Of a DNA stretch of 64,000 nucleotides, positions 1 to 8,254 are shown one piece after another; the first letter of the stretch is position 1; every line of letters begins with the position of its first letter. The DNA comes from Variovorax sp. 54 (GTDB taxonomy: Bacteria; Pseudomonadota; Gammaproteobacteria; Burkholderiales; Burkholderiaceae_C). Under the pieces are notes generated by a model. That model was given only the letters and a program-made list of their open reading frames with translations, did not search any database and was not told where the DNA came from. Position numbers and translations under genes: made by a program. The DNA lies in contig NZ_PEFF01000001.1 in assembly GCF_002754375.1 (NCBI RefSeq), positions 3,737,501-3,801,500 of the forward strand, in the 5' to 3' direction.

Positions 1-365
1 TGTCGCAGCCGGCGCTCACGGCGCGCATGAACGCGCAGCGCCCGCGCTTCAACGTGACGACACCGGCCCAGGCCGCGGCCGTGGCGGCGCTGGGCGATGC
101 GGACTTTCTGGCGCGCACCTACGAACTCAACACCGCCGGGCGCGACCAGCTTGCCGCGGGCTTCACCGCACTGGGCCTGCCGTACGTCCCGTCGTCGGGC
201 AATTTCCTGATGGTGCAGGTCGGCGATGCGTCCGCCGTGCACGCGCGCCTGCTGGCCGCCGGCATCGAGGTCTCGCTGCTCGGCCCGTATGGCTTGGCGC
301 AATGGCTGCGCGTGAGCGTTGGACTGCCGGCGCAGAACGAGGCGTTGCTGGCCGCGTTGCGCTGA
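1..365 (+). CDS. hisC: Histidinol-phosphate aminotransferase, C-terminal part (cut by window start)
   Basis: This is the end of a PLP-dependent aminotransferase of the HisC type, which exchanges the amino group between glutamate and imidazole-acetol phosphate in histidine synthesis. The open frame is already running at base 3, so the start lies outside the window. The segment RPRFNVTTPAQAAAVAAL, the later GRDQL and the PSSGNFLMV stretch followed by an R of LRVSVG near the end are the usual HisC C-terminal landmarks; the last arginine binds the substrate carboxylate or phosphate in the family. The PLP lysine is not in view. It is followed after 55 bases by an unrelated transporter receptor rather than other his genes, so it may be a second hisC copy or a related aromatic aminotransferase. 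Confidence 0.78.
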   Translation, partial: SQPALTARMNAQRPRFNVTTPAQAAAVAALGDADFLARTYELNTAGRDQLAAGFTALGLPYVPSSGNFLMVQVGDASAVHARLLAAGIEVSLLGPYGLAQWLRVSVGLPAQNEALLAALR

Positions 366-420
366 CGGTCGACGGGCCGGTCGCGCAAAGAAACAACCAC
401 CACCCCGAGGAGACCGCCCC

Positions 421-1389
421 ATGCAACGCCGCCAGTTCGCAGCGCAGGCCGCTGCCGTCATCACTGCCACGGCCCTCGCGCCGATGGCGTTCGCGCAGGA
501 GCGCACGGTGCGCATCCTGATCGGCTTTCCGCCGGGCGGGTCGGCCGACGTGGTCGCGCGGTTGCTGGCCGACAAGATGCGTGTGTCGCTCGGGCAGAAC
601 GTCATCATCGACAACAAGCCCGGCGCGGCGGGGCGCCTCGCGCTGGCCGAACTCAAGCGCTCGCCGCCGGACGGCAGCGTGCTCATCTTCTCGCCCAGCG
701 GCGCGATGGTGATCCACCCGTGGCTGTATGCGAACCTCGGCTACGACCCGGCGAAAGACTTCACGCCGATCGCGCTCGGCAGCACCTTCGACTTCGCCGT
801 GACGGCCGGGCCGGGTGCGCCGGCGGGCGACCTGAAGGCGGTGCTGGCCTGGATGAAGGCCAACCCCGCCAAGGCCAACTACGCGACCTCGGGCGCGGGC
901 ACGGTGCCGCACTTCGCGGGCCAGTTGCTGGCGCACGCCGCGGGCGTGCCGATGACGCACGTCGCCTACCGCGGCGGTGCCCCGGCCGCGCAGGACCTCA
1001 TCGGCGGCCAGGTGCCGCTGATGGTCGACACGGCCTCGGAAACCATCGAGCACCACCGCGCGGGCAAGGTCCGCATCCTCGCGGTGACGGGCGAACAGCG
1101 CAGCCGTGCGCTGCCTGATGTGCCGACCTTGAAGGAGGCGGGGATCAACGTGACGGCCGATGCGTTCTTCGGGCTGTATGGCCCGCCGGGGATGTCGCCC
1201 GAGGTGGTCGCGCGGATCGACAAGGCTGTGGCCGACGCGGTGCGCATGCCGGATGTGCAGGACCGGATCTATGCGCTGGGGCTCGTGCCGGCGCATGCGG
1301 GGCCGGCCGAACTCGCCGCCATTCAGGCGACCCATCTGAAGCGGTGGGAAATGCCGATCAAGAACTCGGGGTTTAAAGCCGAGTCCTGA
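421..1389 (+). CDS. Bug-family (TctC) periplasmic solute-binding protein
   Basis: A 322-residue tripartite tricarboxylate transporter receptor. Such proteins bind carboxylates in the periplasm. The start at 421 is preceded by a GAGGAG ribosome site and gives a clean signal peptide ending near AFAQ; the RRQF at residues 3-6 resembles a weak twin-arginine motif. Family marks are IGFPPGGSADVVAR near residue 32, DNKPGAAG near residue 62 and VAYRGGAPAAQDLIGGQ in the middle. No TctA or TctB membrane subunits are nearby, which is usual for Bug proteins in this order. It lies beside an IclR regulator, an HMG-CoA lyase and a CoA-transferase, so its ligand may be the acid that they degrade (inference). 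Confidence 0.9.
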   Translation: MQRRQFAAQAAAVITATALAPMAFAQERTVRILIGFPPGGSADVVARLLADKMRVSLGQNVIIDNKPGAAGRLALAELKRSPPDGSVLIFSPSGAMVIHPWLYANLGYDPAKDFTPIALGSTFDFAVTAGPGAPAGDLKAVLAWMKANPAKANYATSGAGTVPHFAGQLLAHAAGVPMTHVAYRGGAPAAQDLIGGQVPLMVDTASETIEHHRAGKVRILAVTGEQRSRALPDVPTLKEAGINVTADAFFGLYGPPGMSPEVVARIDKAVADAVRMPDVQDRIYALGLVPAHAGPAELAAIQATHLKRWEMPIKNSGFKAES

Positions 1390-1401
1390 GGCCCCGTATT
1401 T

Positions 1402-1515
1402 CTCCCTCCCCTTCCGGGGGAGGGCGGGGTGGGGGCACGGCGGCGGTCGATACGCTGCAGCCTGTGCAAAGGCCGCGTGCCCCCATCCCAACCTTCCCCC
1501 GGAAGGGGAAGGAGC
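1402..1515. repeat. Long imperfect inverted repeat between convergent genes
   Basis: Bases 1402-1438 (starting CTCCCTCCCC and ending GGGGGCAC) match the reverse complement of 1478-1515 with few differences, around a loop of about 40 bases. Each arm also folds on itself (CCCTCC against GGAGGG). It fills the gap between the stop of the Bug gene and the stop of the convergent iclR gene. It could act as a bidirectional terminator or be a member of a dispersed palindromic repeat family; the sequence alone does not decide. Confidence 0.7.
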
Positions 1516-1530
1516 AAGAAAAGAAGGCCG

Positions 1531-2271
1531 TCAGACCTGGCCGCTGAGTTCCTTCGCCGCCGCCAGCACGGGCCCGACATAGGCCGCGTCATACCGATGC
1601 GTCGGCATCGTCAGCGTGACTGCCGCGGCCAGCCGCCCATCCGCATGGAACACCGGCGCCGAGATGCCCGCCAGTTCGGCCGTGCGGTCGCCCACGAGCG
1701 CGCAATAGCCTTGCGCGCGGATCGCGTCGTACAGCTTGCGCTCCTTCGCCCCACGCGGCCGTTCGGCCTCGGGCCCGAAGGCGATCAGCACGCGCGCGCC
1801 CGCGCCCCGGTCGTTGGGCAGCAGGTCGCCCGCGCGCACGTGGTCGCGCACCACATGCGACGAGTCGACGCGGAACTGGCACAGCCGCACCCAGCTGTCG
1901 CCCTGGTCCTGCCGCACGTGGTACGCCGCGCTCTCGCCGGTGGCCGCGGCGAGCGTGCGCAGCACCGGCAGCACGAGGCGGTCGAGCGACTGCGACGCCG
2001 CGTACAGCCCGTGCAGCCGCGCGATCTCCAACCCCAGCGCGTAGCGCCCGTCGTCCTGCCGGCGAATGAGCCGCGCATGTTCCAGCGAGGCCAAGAGCCG
2101 AAGCACCGTGCTCTTGTAGAGCTGCGTGCGCTCGGCAAACTGCGCGAGCGACAGCGCCTCGTCGCCGGGCTGGAACGCCGAGAGCAGGCTCAGCGCGCGG
2201 TCGACCGCAGCGGCGCCGCCGGGGGCGGCGTTGAGATCGGACACCGATTCGTTCTGGGCTTTGCGGGGCAT
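1531..2271 (-). CDS. IclR-family transcriptional regulator
   Basis: A 246-residue regulator with an N-terminal winged helix-turn-helix (about residues 20-80, with AVDRALSLLSAF and YKSTVLRLLASL typical of IclR) and a C-terminal IclR effector-binding domain (GESAAYHVRQ, then GYCALVGDRTAELAGISAPVF). IclR proteins bind small organic acids and usually control an adjacent catabolic operon. It is transcribed away from the HMG-CoA lyase, across an 89-base gap that holds a strong promoter and two palindromes, so it very probably controls the lyase/CoA-transferase pair and itself. The last residues stop before the inverted repeat that separates it from the Bug gene. Confidence 0.92.
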   Translation of the reverse strand: MPRKAQNESVSDLNAAPGGAAAVDRALSLLSAFQPGDEALSLAQFAERTQLYKSTVLRLLASLEHARLIRRQDDGRYALGLEIARLHGLYAASQSLDRLVLPVLRTLAAATGESAAYHVRQDQGDSWVRLCQFRVDSSHVVRDHVRAGDLLPNDRGAGARVLIAFGPEAERPRGAKERKLYDAIRAQGYCALVGDRTAELAGISAPVFHADGRLAAAVTLTMPTHRYDAAYVGPVLAAAKELSGQV

Positions 2272-2279
2272 GGCGTGGC

Positions 2280-2308
2280 TTGACAGTCGGCGGGCTTGCC
2301 GATTTAAT
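2280..2308 (+). promoter_or_regulatory. Sigma-70 promoter of the HMG-CoA lyase operon
   Basis: TTGACA at 2280-2285 and TTTAAT at 2303-2308 are separated by 17 bases: a perfect -35 box and a five-of-six -10 box. The expected transcription start is near 2315, inside the downstream palindrome. In the opposite direction a weaker pair (TTGCAG and CAGAAT, 17 bases apart) could serve iclR. Confidence 0.7.
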
Positions 2309-2343
2309 TCTGTTTAACAGAATATAGTTCTGCAAGATAGAAC
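2308..2343. promoter_or_regulatory. Twin palindromic operators, probable IclR binding sites
   Basis: TTCTGTTTAACAGAA (2308-2322) is a perfect 7+1+7 palindrome, and GTTCTGCAAGATAGAAC (2327-2343) is a second one with GTTCT/AGAAC ends. Both contain TTCT...AGAA, and their centres are about 20 bases apart, that is, two helical turns. They cover the predicted start point of the lyase operon, the position expected for a repressor. The assignment to the neighbouring IclR protein is inferred from position. Confidence 0.65.
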
Positions 2344-2360
2344 GGTCAAGGAAGCACCCG

Positions 2361-3296
2361 ATGACCTCCCCCGACGTCCTCATCAGCGAGGTTGGCCCGC
2401 GCGACGGCCTGCAATCCGTGAAGGCCACCATGCCCACGGCCGACAAGCTGCGCTGGATCGACGCGCTGTACACCGCCGGCGTGCGCGAGATCGAGGTCGC
2501 CTCGTTCGTGCCCGCGAAGCTGCTGCCGCAGATGGCCGACGCCGCCGAGGTGGTGCGCCACGCGGTCACGCTGCCCGGTCTCGTGGTGATGGCGCTGGTG
2601 CCTAACCGCAAGGGCGCGCAGGCCGCGCTCGAGGCGGGCGTGCACAAGCTCACGATGCCGGTGTCGGCCAGCGTGGCGCATTCACTGGCCAACGTGCGCA
2701 AGACGCCGACCGAGATGGTCGAAGAGGTGCGCGCCATTGCCGAACTGCGCCGTGCCATCGCGCCGCAGGTGAAGCTCGAAGCGGGCATCTCCACCGCCTT
2801 CGGCTGCACGCTGCAGGGGCTGGTGCCGGAAGACGATGTGATCCGCCTCGCGGCGCAATGCATCGAGGCCGGGGCCGACGAATCGGGCCTGTCCGACACC
2901 GTGGGCTACGCCAACCCCGCGCAGGTGCGCCGCCTCTTCCAGCGGCTGCGCGCCGAGATCGGCGTGCACGCGGGCGCCGCCCACATGCACAACACGCGTG
3001 GCCTCGGCATCGCGAACTGCCTGGCGGCGTGGGACGAGGGCGTGCGCACCTTCGACGCCTCGCTCGGCGGTCTCGGCGGCTGCCCTTATGCGCCGGGCGC
3101 GTCGGGCAATGCGGTCACCGAAGACCTCGTCTTCATGTTCGAAGCCATGGGCGTGCGCACCGGCATCGACATCCAGAAACTCATCGCGGCGCGCGCGCCG
3201 CTCAAGGCCGGCCTGCCCGGCGAACCGGTCTACGGCATGACGCCCGAAGCCGGCCTGCCCAAAGGCTTTGTCCAGGAACACATTGCACATGTCTGA
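2361..3296 (+). CDS. Hydroxymethylglutaryl-CoA lyase
   Basis: A 311-residue HMGL-like TIM-barrel enzyme. The family splits (S)-HMG-CoA into acetoacetate and acetyl-CoA, the last step of leucine degradation, and relatives act on similar 3-hydroxyacyl-CoAs. Seen motifs: EVGPRDGLQS at residues 9-18 with the metal-binding Asp and catalytic Arg; GLSDTVGYANP; the HMHNTRGLG metal-ligand histidines; and the C-terminal loop LGGCPYAPGASGN with the catalytic Cys near residue 241. The length matches bacterial HMGL. Its stop overlaps the start of the CoA-transferase by 8 bases, so the two are translationally coupled. Here the partner is a CoA-transferase rather than the usual leucine-degradation genes, which suggests that a free acid is first activated. 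Confidence 0.93.
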   Translation: MTSPDVLISEVGPRDGLQSVKATMPTADKLRWIDALYTAGVREIEVASFVPAKLLPQMADAAEVVRHAVTLPGLVVMALVPNRKGAQAALEAGVHKLTMPVSASVAHSLANVRKTPTEMVEEVRAIAELRRAIAPQVKLEAGISTAFGCTLQGLVPEDDVIRLAAQCIEAGADESGLSDTVGYANPAQVRRLFQRLRAEIGVHAGAAHMHNTRGLGIANCLAAWDEGVRTFDASLGGLGGCPYAPGASGNAVTEDLVFMFEAMGVRTGIDIQKLIAARAPLKAGLPGEPVYGMTPEAGLPKGFVQEHIAHV

Positions 3297-4479
3297 AACC
3301 AATCCCTTGCCCTACGCCGGCGTGCGCGTCGTCGAGTTCACCCACATGGTCATGGGCCCAACCTGCGGCCTGTTGCTGGCCGACCTGGGCGCCGAAGTCA
3401 TCAAGGTCGAACCCATCGAGGGCGACAACACGCGCCGCCTGCTCGGCTCGGGCGCGGGCTTCTTCCCGACTTTCAACCGCAACAAGAAGAGCATCGCGCT
3501 CGACCTGAAGAAGCCCGAAGGCGTGGAGGCCGCGCTGCGCCTCATCGCCACCGCCGACATCGTGAGCGAGAACTTCAAGCCCGGCACGATGAAGAAGCTG
3601 GGGCTCGACTACGACACGCTCGCCAAGCTCAACCCGCGCCTCATCTACGTGAGCCACAAGGGCTTTCTGCCCGGCCCGTACGACCACCGCACCGCCCTCG
3701 ACGAGGTGGTGCAGATGATGGGCGGCCTGGCCTACATGACCGGCCGCGCCGGCGATCCGCTGCGCGCGGGCGCCAGCGTGAACGACATCATGGGCGGCAT
3801 GTTCGGCGCCATCGGTGCGATGGCCGCGCTGCGCCAGCGCGAGCTCACCGGAAAGGGCTGCGAGGTGCAGTCCGCGCTGTTCGAGAACAACGTGTTCCTC
3901 GTCGCGCAGCACATGATGCAATTCGCCGCCACCGGCAAGGCCGCCGACCCGATGCCCAGCCGCATCTCGGCCTGGGCCGTGTACGACGTGTTCACCGTGA
4001 AGGACGGCGAGCAGATCTTTCTTGCCGCCGTGAGCGACAAGCAGTGGGCCATCTTCTGCAAGGCCTTCGGCCTCGAAGACATGCTGGCCGACCCGCGCCT
4101 GAAGACCAACAACGACCGTGTGCGCGCGCGCGACTGGATGATGCCGATCCTGCGTTCGCACTTGGCCAACCACAGTGCGGCCGAACTCAGCGCGGTGTTC
4201 GAGCAGAACGAGCTGCCCTTCGCGCCCATCACCAAGCCGCAGGAGTTGTTCGACGACCCGCACCTCAACGCCACCGGCGGCCTCGCGCCCGTGCGCATGA
4301 ACGACGGCCACATGGCCAAGGTGCCGCTCGCACCGTTCACGCTCGGCGGCGAGCGCCCCGGCATCCGGCTGCAGCCGCCGCACATCGGCGAGCACAGCGA
4401 GGCGCTGCTGAAAGAAGTGGGCTACAGCGACGGCGACATCGCCGCGCTGCGGGCGCAGGGCGTCACGGCCGGCGACTGA
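3289..4479 (+). CDS. CaiB/BaiF-family (class III) CoA-transferase
   Basis: A 396-residue class III CoA-transferase, which moves CoA between carboxylic acids through an aspartyl-CoA intermediate. The start at 3289 overlaps the lyase stop (ATGTCTGA); the longer frame from 3268 would run deeper into the lyase. Marks: GVRVVEFTHMVMGP at the N-terminus, LLADLGAEVIKVE, the DLKKPEG segment, and the likely catalytic Asp138 in ALDEVVQMMGG. The C-terminal part (ELPFAPI, FDDPHL) is also typical. Coupled to an HMG-CoA lyase, it could activate 3-hydroxy-3-methylglutarate or a related dicarboxylate using succinyl-CoA; this substrate is an inference. Confidence 0.9.
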   Translation: MSETNPLPYAGVRVVEFTHMVMGPTCGLLLADLGAEVIKVEPIEGDNTRRLLGSGAGFFPTFNRNKKSIALDLKKPEGVEAALRLIATADIVSENFKPGTMKKLGLDYDTLAKLNPRLIYVSHKGFLPGPYDHRTALDEVVQMMGGLAYMTGRAGDPLRAGASVNDIMGGMFGAIGAMAALRQRELTGKGCEVQSALFENNVFLVAQHMMQFAATGKAADPMPSRISAWAVYDVFTVKDGEQIFLAAVSDKQWAIFCKAFGLEDMLADPRLKTNNDRVRARDWMMPILRSHLANHSAAELSAVFEQNELPFAPITKPQELFDDPHLNATGGLAPVRMNDGHMAKVPLAPFTLGGERPGIRLQPPHIGEHSEALLKEVGYSDGDIAALRAQGVTAGD

Positions 4480-4496
4480 GAAGGTGAGAAGGCGGT

Positions 4497-4518
4497 GGCG
4501 GGCGATATAGTTCCCGCC
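4497..4518. promoter_or_regulatory. Inverted repeat directly upstream of lysR
   Basis: GGCGGG and CCCGCC (6 bp each) flank a 10-base AT-rich centre containing TATAG, ending two bases before the LysR start codon. It could be an autoregulatory site or cover a -10 element; the position so close to the start codon also fits a leader hairpin that affects translation. Confidence 0.35.
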
Positions 4519-4520
4519 CC

Positions 4521-5447
4521 ATGGACCGCCTCAAGCAGCTCGAATCCTTTGTCTCGGTCGCGACCCGCGGCAGCCTCACCGCGGCGGCCAAGGCGGAAGG
4601 CGTGGCGCCCGCGATCATGGGCCGGCGCATCGACGCGCTCGAAGAGCGCCTGGGCGTCAAGCTGCTGGTGCGCACCACGCGCCGCATCACGCTCACGCAC
4701 GAAGGCAGCGCCTTTCTCGAAGACTGCCAGCGCCTGCTGACCGAGTTCGCGAACGCCGAGGCCAGCGTGAGCGCCGGCGGCGTGAAGGCCAGCGGCCACC
4801 TGCGCGTGACGGCGCCGGCCGGCTTCGGCCGCCGCCACGTCGCGCCGCTGGTGCCGCGCTTTCATGCGCTGCATCCCGAAGTGACGATCTCGCTGAACCT
4901 CAGTGACCGCGTGGTCGACGTCACAGGCGAGAGCTTCGACTGCGCGGTGCGCGTGGGCGACCTGCCCGACTCGTCGCTGGTGAGCGTGCGCCTGGCCGAC
5001 AACCGCCGCCGCTGTGTCGCCACGCCCGAGTTCCTGCGCCGCCACGGCATGCCGAAGCACCCGGGCGAGTTGTCGCGCTTTGCCTGTCTCACGCTGTCGA
5101 GCGATGCCTCGCAGACGCGCGGTTGGGCCTTTCGCATTACCAACGAAGAGGGCGCGCAGGAGCTCATTCACCTGCGCCCCAGCGGCCCGCTCGATTGTTC
5201 CGACGGCCAGGTGCTGCATGACTGGTGCCTCGCGGGCCACGGCATCGCCTGGCGCAGCACCTGGGAGGTCGAGGCCGAGATCGACGCCGGCCTGCTCGTG
5301 CCCCTGCTCGACGACTTCGCCGCGCCGCCCAACGGCATCTACGCGGTGTTCGCGGGCACCAAGCACCTGCCGCTGCGCGTGCGACTGTGGCTTGATTTCC
5401 TCAAAGCGCAGTATGGGCAGCCGGAATTCTGGGGCGGGCGGTCCTGA
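4521..5447 (+). CDS. LysR-family transcriptional regulator
   Basis: A 308-residue LysR-type regulator. The N-terminal helix-turn-helix is clear (MDRLKQLESFVSVATRGSLTAAAKAEGVAP, then a run ending GVKLLVRTTRRITLTHEG), and the periplasmic-binding-like effector domain follows (about residues 90-300). The sequence belongs to the DsbM/CrgA-like group in which the effector half often binds small aromatics or quinones, but nothing here fixes the ligand. It is co-directional with the CoA-transferase upstream, 41 bases away, and with the membrane protein downstream; it has no obvious divergent target. Confidence 0.9.
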   Translation: MDRLKQLESFVSVATRGSLTAAAKAEGVAPAIMGRRIDALEERLGVKLLVRTTRRITLTHEGSAFLEDCQRLLTEFANAEASVSAGGVKASGHLRVTAPAGFGRRHVAPLVPRFHALHPEVTISLNLSDRVVDVTGESFDCAVRVGDLPDSSLVSVRLADNRRRCVATPEFLRRHGMPKHPGELSRFACLTLSSDASQTRGWAFRITNEEGAQELIHLRPSGPLDCSDGQVLHDWCLAGHGIAWRSTWEVEAEIDAGLLVPLLDDFAAPPNGIYAVFAGTKHLPLRVRLWLDFLKAQYGQPEFWGGRS

Positions 5448-5511
5448 AATCGTGACCGGGCGGCACAATGCTTTTTGCATTTGCTTGCAACCCCGATGAA
5501 GAAAGTTTCCG

Positions 5512-5964
5512 ATGACCCTCGAAGCCATCCTCGCCTACCTGCATCTGTTGGCCATCCTCACGATGGTCGTGTTCATCTCCAGTGAAGCCGCGCTGTGCCG
5601 CGTGCAATGGCTCAATGCCGCCGTCGTCGAGCGGCTCGCCAAGGTCGACATGGTCTACGGCATCGCCGCCATCGCGGTGCTGGCCACCGGCATCGCACGC
5701 ACCTGGTGGGGCGTGAAGGGCACGGCCTGGTACTGGACCAACCCGCTGCTGCACGTGAAGCTCACGTTGTTCATCATCGTGGGCGTGCTGTCGATCTTCC
5801 CGACGCTGACTTATTTCCGCTGGCGCAAGACGCTGCGCGCCACGGGCAAGCTGCCCGCGGAGGCCGACATCCTGAAGACGCGCAAGCTGGTGATGATCCA
5901 GGCGCACCTGATCGCGCTGATCCCGCTGGTCGCGGTGTTCCTGGCGCGCGGCTTCGGCAAGTAA
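5512..5964 (+). CDS. DUF2214-type small integral membrane protein
   Basis: A 150-residue protein with four predicted membrane helices (about residues 3-25, 45-65, 78-102 and 125-146). It resembles the DUF2214 family of uncharacterised proteobacterial membrane proteins (histidine YLHLLAI near the start, GIARTWWGVKGTAWYWTNPLLHVKL in the middle). Histidines in the first and third helices are conserved in that family and could bind metal or haem, but no function is known. It stands alone between a LysR gene and a bidirectional terminator. Confidence 0.8.
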   Translation: MTLEAILAYLHLLAILTMVVFISSEAALCRVQWLNAAVVERLAKVDMVYGIAAIAVLATGIARTWWGVKGTAWYWTNPLLHVKLTLFIIVGVLSIFPTLTYFRWRKTLRATGKLPAEADILKTRKLVMIQAHLIALIPLVAVFLARGFGK

Positions 5965-5983
5965 TCAACAGAACAGACAAAAG

Positions 5984-6009
5984 AAAAGGCCCGCATGAGC
6001 GGGCCCTTC
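5984..6009. terminator. Bidirectional rho-independent terminator
   Basis: GGCCCGC (5988-5994), loop ATGA, GCGGGCC (5999-6005), with A-rich sequence before and a short T run after. It separates the DUF2214 gene from the convergent PsiF-repeat gene and fits termination from both sides, better for the minus strand, where the A run becomes a T run. Confidence 0.7.
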
Positions 6010-6049
6010 GGGAGTAACAAATGTCAGCGTCGTGCGGCGCTGCGCCGGA

Positions 6050-6421
6050 TCAGGCCTTGGCGGCGCCGGCTTCGCACTTCTTCATGAAGCTGTTCTTGGC
6101 GGCACCGGCCAGGGCCTTGCCGTTCTTGTCGATGGCCTTGGCGGCGCAGGCGGGTCCGGCGGCTTCCTTGGTGCACTTCTTCATGAAGCTGTTCTTGGCG
6201 GCGCCGGCCAGGGGCTTGCCGTTCTTGTCGATCGCCTTGGCATCGCAGCTGGCACCACCGGCGGGCGCGGCTGCTGCAGCGGCAGGAGCGGCTGCCGCAG
6301 GTGCGGCGGCGGCTGCGGGGGCCACGACCGGTGCGGGTGCCTTGTCCTGCGCGTAGGCGCTGAACGACAGGCAGGCGCCGAGCGCGACGGTGGAGACGAC
6401 CAGGGAAAGGAGCTTCTTCAT
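6050..6421 (-). CDS. Exported protein with two PsiF repeats
   Basis: A 123-residue secreted protein. It has a signal peptide (MKKLLSLVVSTVALGACLSFSAYA), then a linker of almost only Ala and Pro (about residues 26-56), then two nearly identical PsiF repeats, each running from a first Cys through KAIDKNGK and LAGAAKNSFMKKC. PsiF is named for an Escherichia coli phosphate-starvation-inducible protein of unknown function; the paired cysteines are likely disulphide-bonded in the periplasm. The start at 6421 has an AAGGAC-like site upstream. The long frame continuing upstream to 7003 is a shadow of argS. Confidence 0.85.
   Translation of the reverse strand: MKKLLSLVVSTVALGACLSFSAYAQDKAPAPVVAPAAAAAPAAAAPAAAAAAPAGGASCDAKAIDKNGKPLAGAAKNSFMKKCTKEAAGPACAAKAIDKNGKALAGAAKNSFMKKCEAGAAKA
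6074..6247. repeat. Internal tandem duplication in the PsiF-repeat gene
   Basis: Bases 6074-6148 and 6173-6247 are 75-base copies that differ at only a few positions, offset by 99 bases. They encode the two PsiF repeats. The similarity at silent positions too suggests recent duplication or gene conversion. Confidence 0.8.
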
Positions 6422-6554
6422 GATGGGATATGTCCTTGCAAGGTTGGGTTGTGACAGACGCCCCGCCTCGGGGCCGACCATCCTAACGGGCGACATCGCC
6501 CATCGGATGACGATCGTTAACTGGGTCCGGGTTTGCCCCCGGTAAAATTCACAG

Positions 6555-8240
6555 ATGCTATTGGTCAAACAGGAGCTGCTCGCGGCGCTCGCGAACACGC
6601 TCGAAACCCTCTCTCCCGGCGCCGGTGCCAAAGCCGCGTTCGAGTCGCCCAAGGTGGCGGCGCACGGCGATTTCGCCAGCACCGCCGCCATGCAGCTCGC
6701 CAAGCCGCTGGGGCGCAAGCCCCGCGAACTGGCCGAGGAACTGAGCGCTGCGCTGCTCGCCACCCCCGCTTTCGGCCAATGGGTCGAGGCGATCGAGATC
6801 GCCGGCCCCGGCTTCCTCAACATCCGCCTCAAGGCCGCCGCCAAGCAGCAGATCGTGCGCGAAGTGCTGGACGCCGGCGAAGCCTTCGGCCGCCAGCCGG
6901 CCACGGGCCAGAAGGTGCTGGTCGAGTTCGTGTCGGCCAACCCGACCGGCCCGCTGCACGTCGGCCACGGCCGCCAGGCGGCGCTGGGCGACGCCATCTG
7001 CAACCTGCAGGCCTCGCAGGGCGAGAGCGTGTGGCGCGAGTTCTATTACAACGACGCCGGCGTGCAGATCCAGACGCTGGCCCACAGCACGCAGCTGCGC
7101 GCCAAGGGCTTCAAGCCCGGCGACGCCGAGTGGCCCAGCGGCGAAAAAGCCCCGGCCTACAACGGCGACTACATCGCCGACATCGCCGAAGACTTCAAGG
7201 CGAAGAAGACCGTCAAGTCGGACGACCGCGAATACACCGCCAGCGGCGACATCGACGACCTGGACAGCATCCGCGAATTCGCCGTGGCCTACCTGCGCCG
7301 CGAGCAGGACCTCGATTTGCAGGCCTTCCGCGTGCGCTTCGACAACTACTACCTCGAGTCCAGCCTCTACACCAGCGGGCGCGTCGAGGCGGCGGTGGCC
7401 AAGCTCGTGGCCGCCGGCAAGACCTACGAAGAGGATGGCGCGCTGTGGCTGAAGTCGACCGACTACGGCGACGACAAAGACCGCGTGATGAAGAAGAAGG
7501 ACGGCACGTACACCTACTTCGTGCCCGACGTCGCGTACCACATTGCCAAGTGGGAGCGCGGCTTTCACAAGGTCGTGAACATCCAGGGCACCGACCACCA
7601 CGGCACCATTGCGCGCGTGCGCGCCGGCCTGCAGGCCGCGGGCGAAGGCATTCCCGAGGGCTACCCCGACTACGTGCTGCACACCATGGTGCGCGTGATG
7701 AAGGGCGGTGAAGAGGTCAAGATCAGCAAGCGCGCCGGCAGCTACGTCACGCTGCGCGACCTGATCGAGTGGACCAGCACCGATGCCGTGCGCTTCTTTT
7801 TGCTCAGCCGCAAGCCCGACACCGAGTTCCTTTTCGACATCGACCTGGCGCTGGCGCAAAACAACGACAACCCGGTCTATTACGTGCAGATGGCGCACGC
7901 GCGCATCTGCAAGATGCTGCGCGACTGGGCCGGTGACGTGGCCTCGCTGAGCGCGGTGGACCTGTCCTCGCTGCAGGCTCCGCAAGCGCAGACGCTGATG
8001 CTTCAGCTGGCCAAGTACCCGAGCATGTTGACGGCCGCTGCCAAGGATTTCGCGCCTCACGACGTAACTTTCTACCTGCGCGAGTTGGCCGCCAACCTGC
8101 ACAGCTACTATGACGCCGAGCGTGTGCTCGTCGACGACGAAACGTTGAAGAAAGCGCGCCTGGCACTCGTCGCCGCTTGTGCGCAGGTGCTGCACAATGG
8201 CCTCGCGATCCTCGGCGTCAGTGCGCCGAACAAGATGTGA
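6555..8240 (+). CDS. argS: Arginyl-tRNA synthetase
   Basis: A 561-residue class I aminoacyl-tRNA synthetase that charges tRNA-Arg. The N-terminal ArgRS additional domain (residues 1-100), the HIGH-type motif HVGHGR at 135-140 and the KMSKS-type motif KISKR at 389-393 are visible, followed by the helical DALR anticodon-binding domain (about 440-561, ending in [17 protein letters not shown] helices). Length is normal for the family. It starts 133 bases from the divergent PsiF gene. The SPOR protein gene begins 14 bases after its stop, so they form one transcription unit. Confidence 0.97.
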   Translation: MLLVKQELLAALANTLETLSPGAGAKAAFESPKVAAHGDFASTAAMQLAKPLGRKPRELAEELSAALLATPAFGQWVEAIEIAGPGFLNIRLKAAAKQQIVREVLDAGEAFGRQPATGQKVLVEFVSANPTGPLHVGHGRQAALGDAICNLQASQGESVWREFYYNDAGVQIQTLAHSTQLRAKGFKPGDAEWPSGEKAPAYNGDYIADIAEDFKAKKTVKSDDREYTASGDIDDLDSIREFAVAYLRREQDLDLQAFRVRFDNYYLESSLYTSGRVEAAVAKLVAAGKTYEEDGALWLKSTDYGDDKDRVMKKKDGTYTYFVPDVAYHIAKWERGFHKVVNIQGTDHHGTIARVRAGLQAAGEGIPEGYPDYVLHTMVRVMKGGEEVKISKRAGSYVTLRDLIEWTSTDAVRFFLLSRKPDTEFLFDIDLALAQNNDNPVYYVQMAHARICKMLRDWAGDVASLSAVDLSSLQAPQAQTLMLQLAKYPSMLTAAAKDFAPHDVTFYLRELAANLHSYYDAERVLVDDETLKKARLALVAACAQVLHNGLAILGVSAPNKM

Positions 8241-8254
8241 ATCACCCTCTGAAC

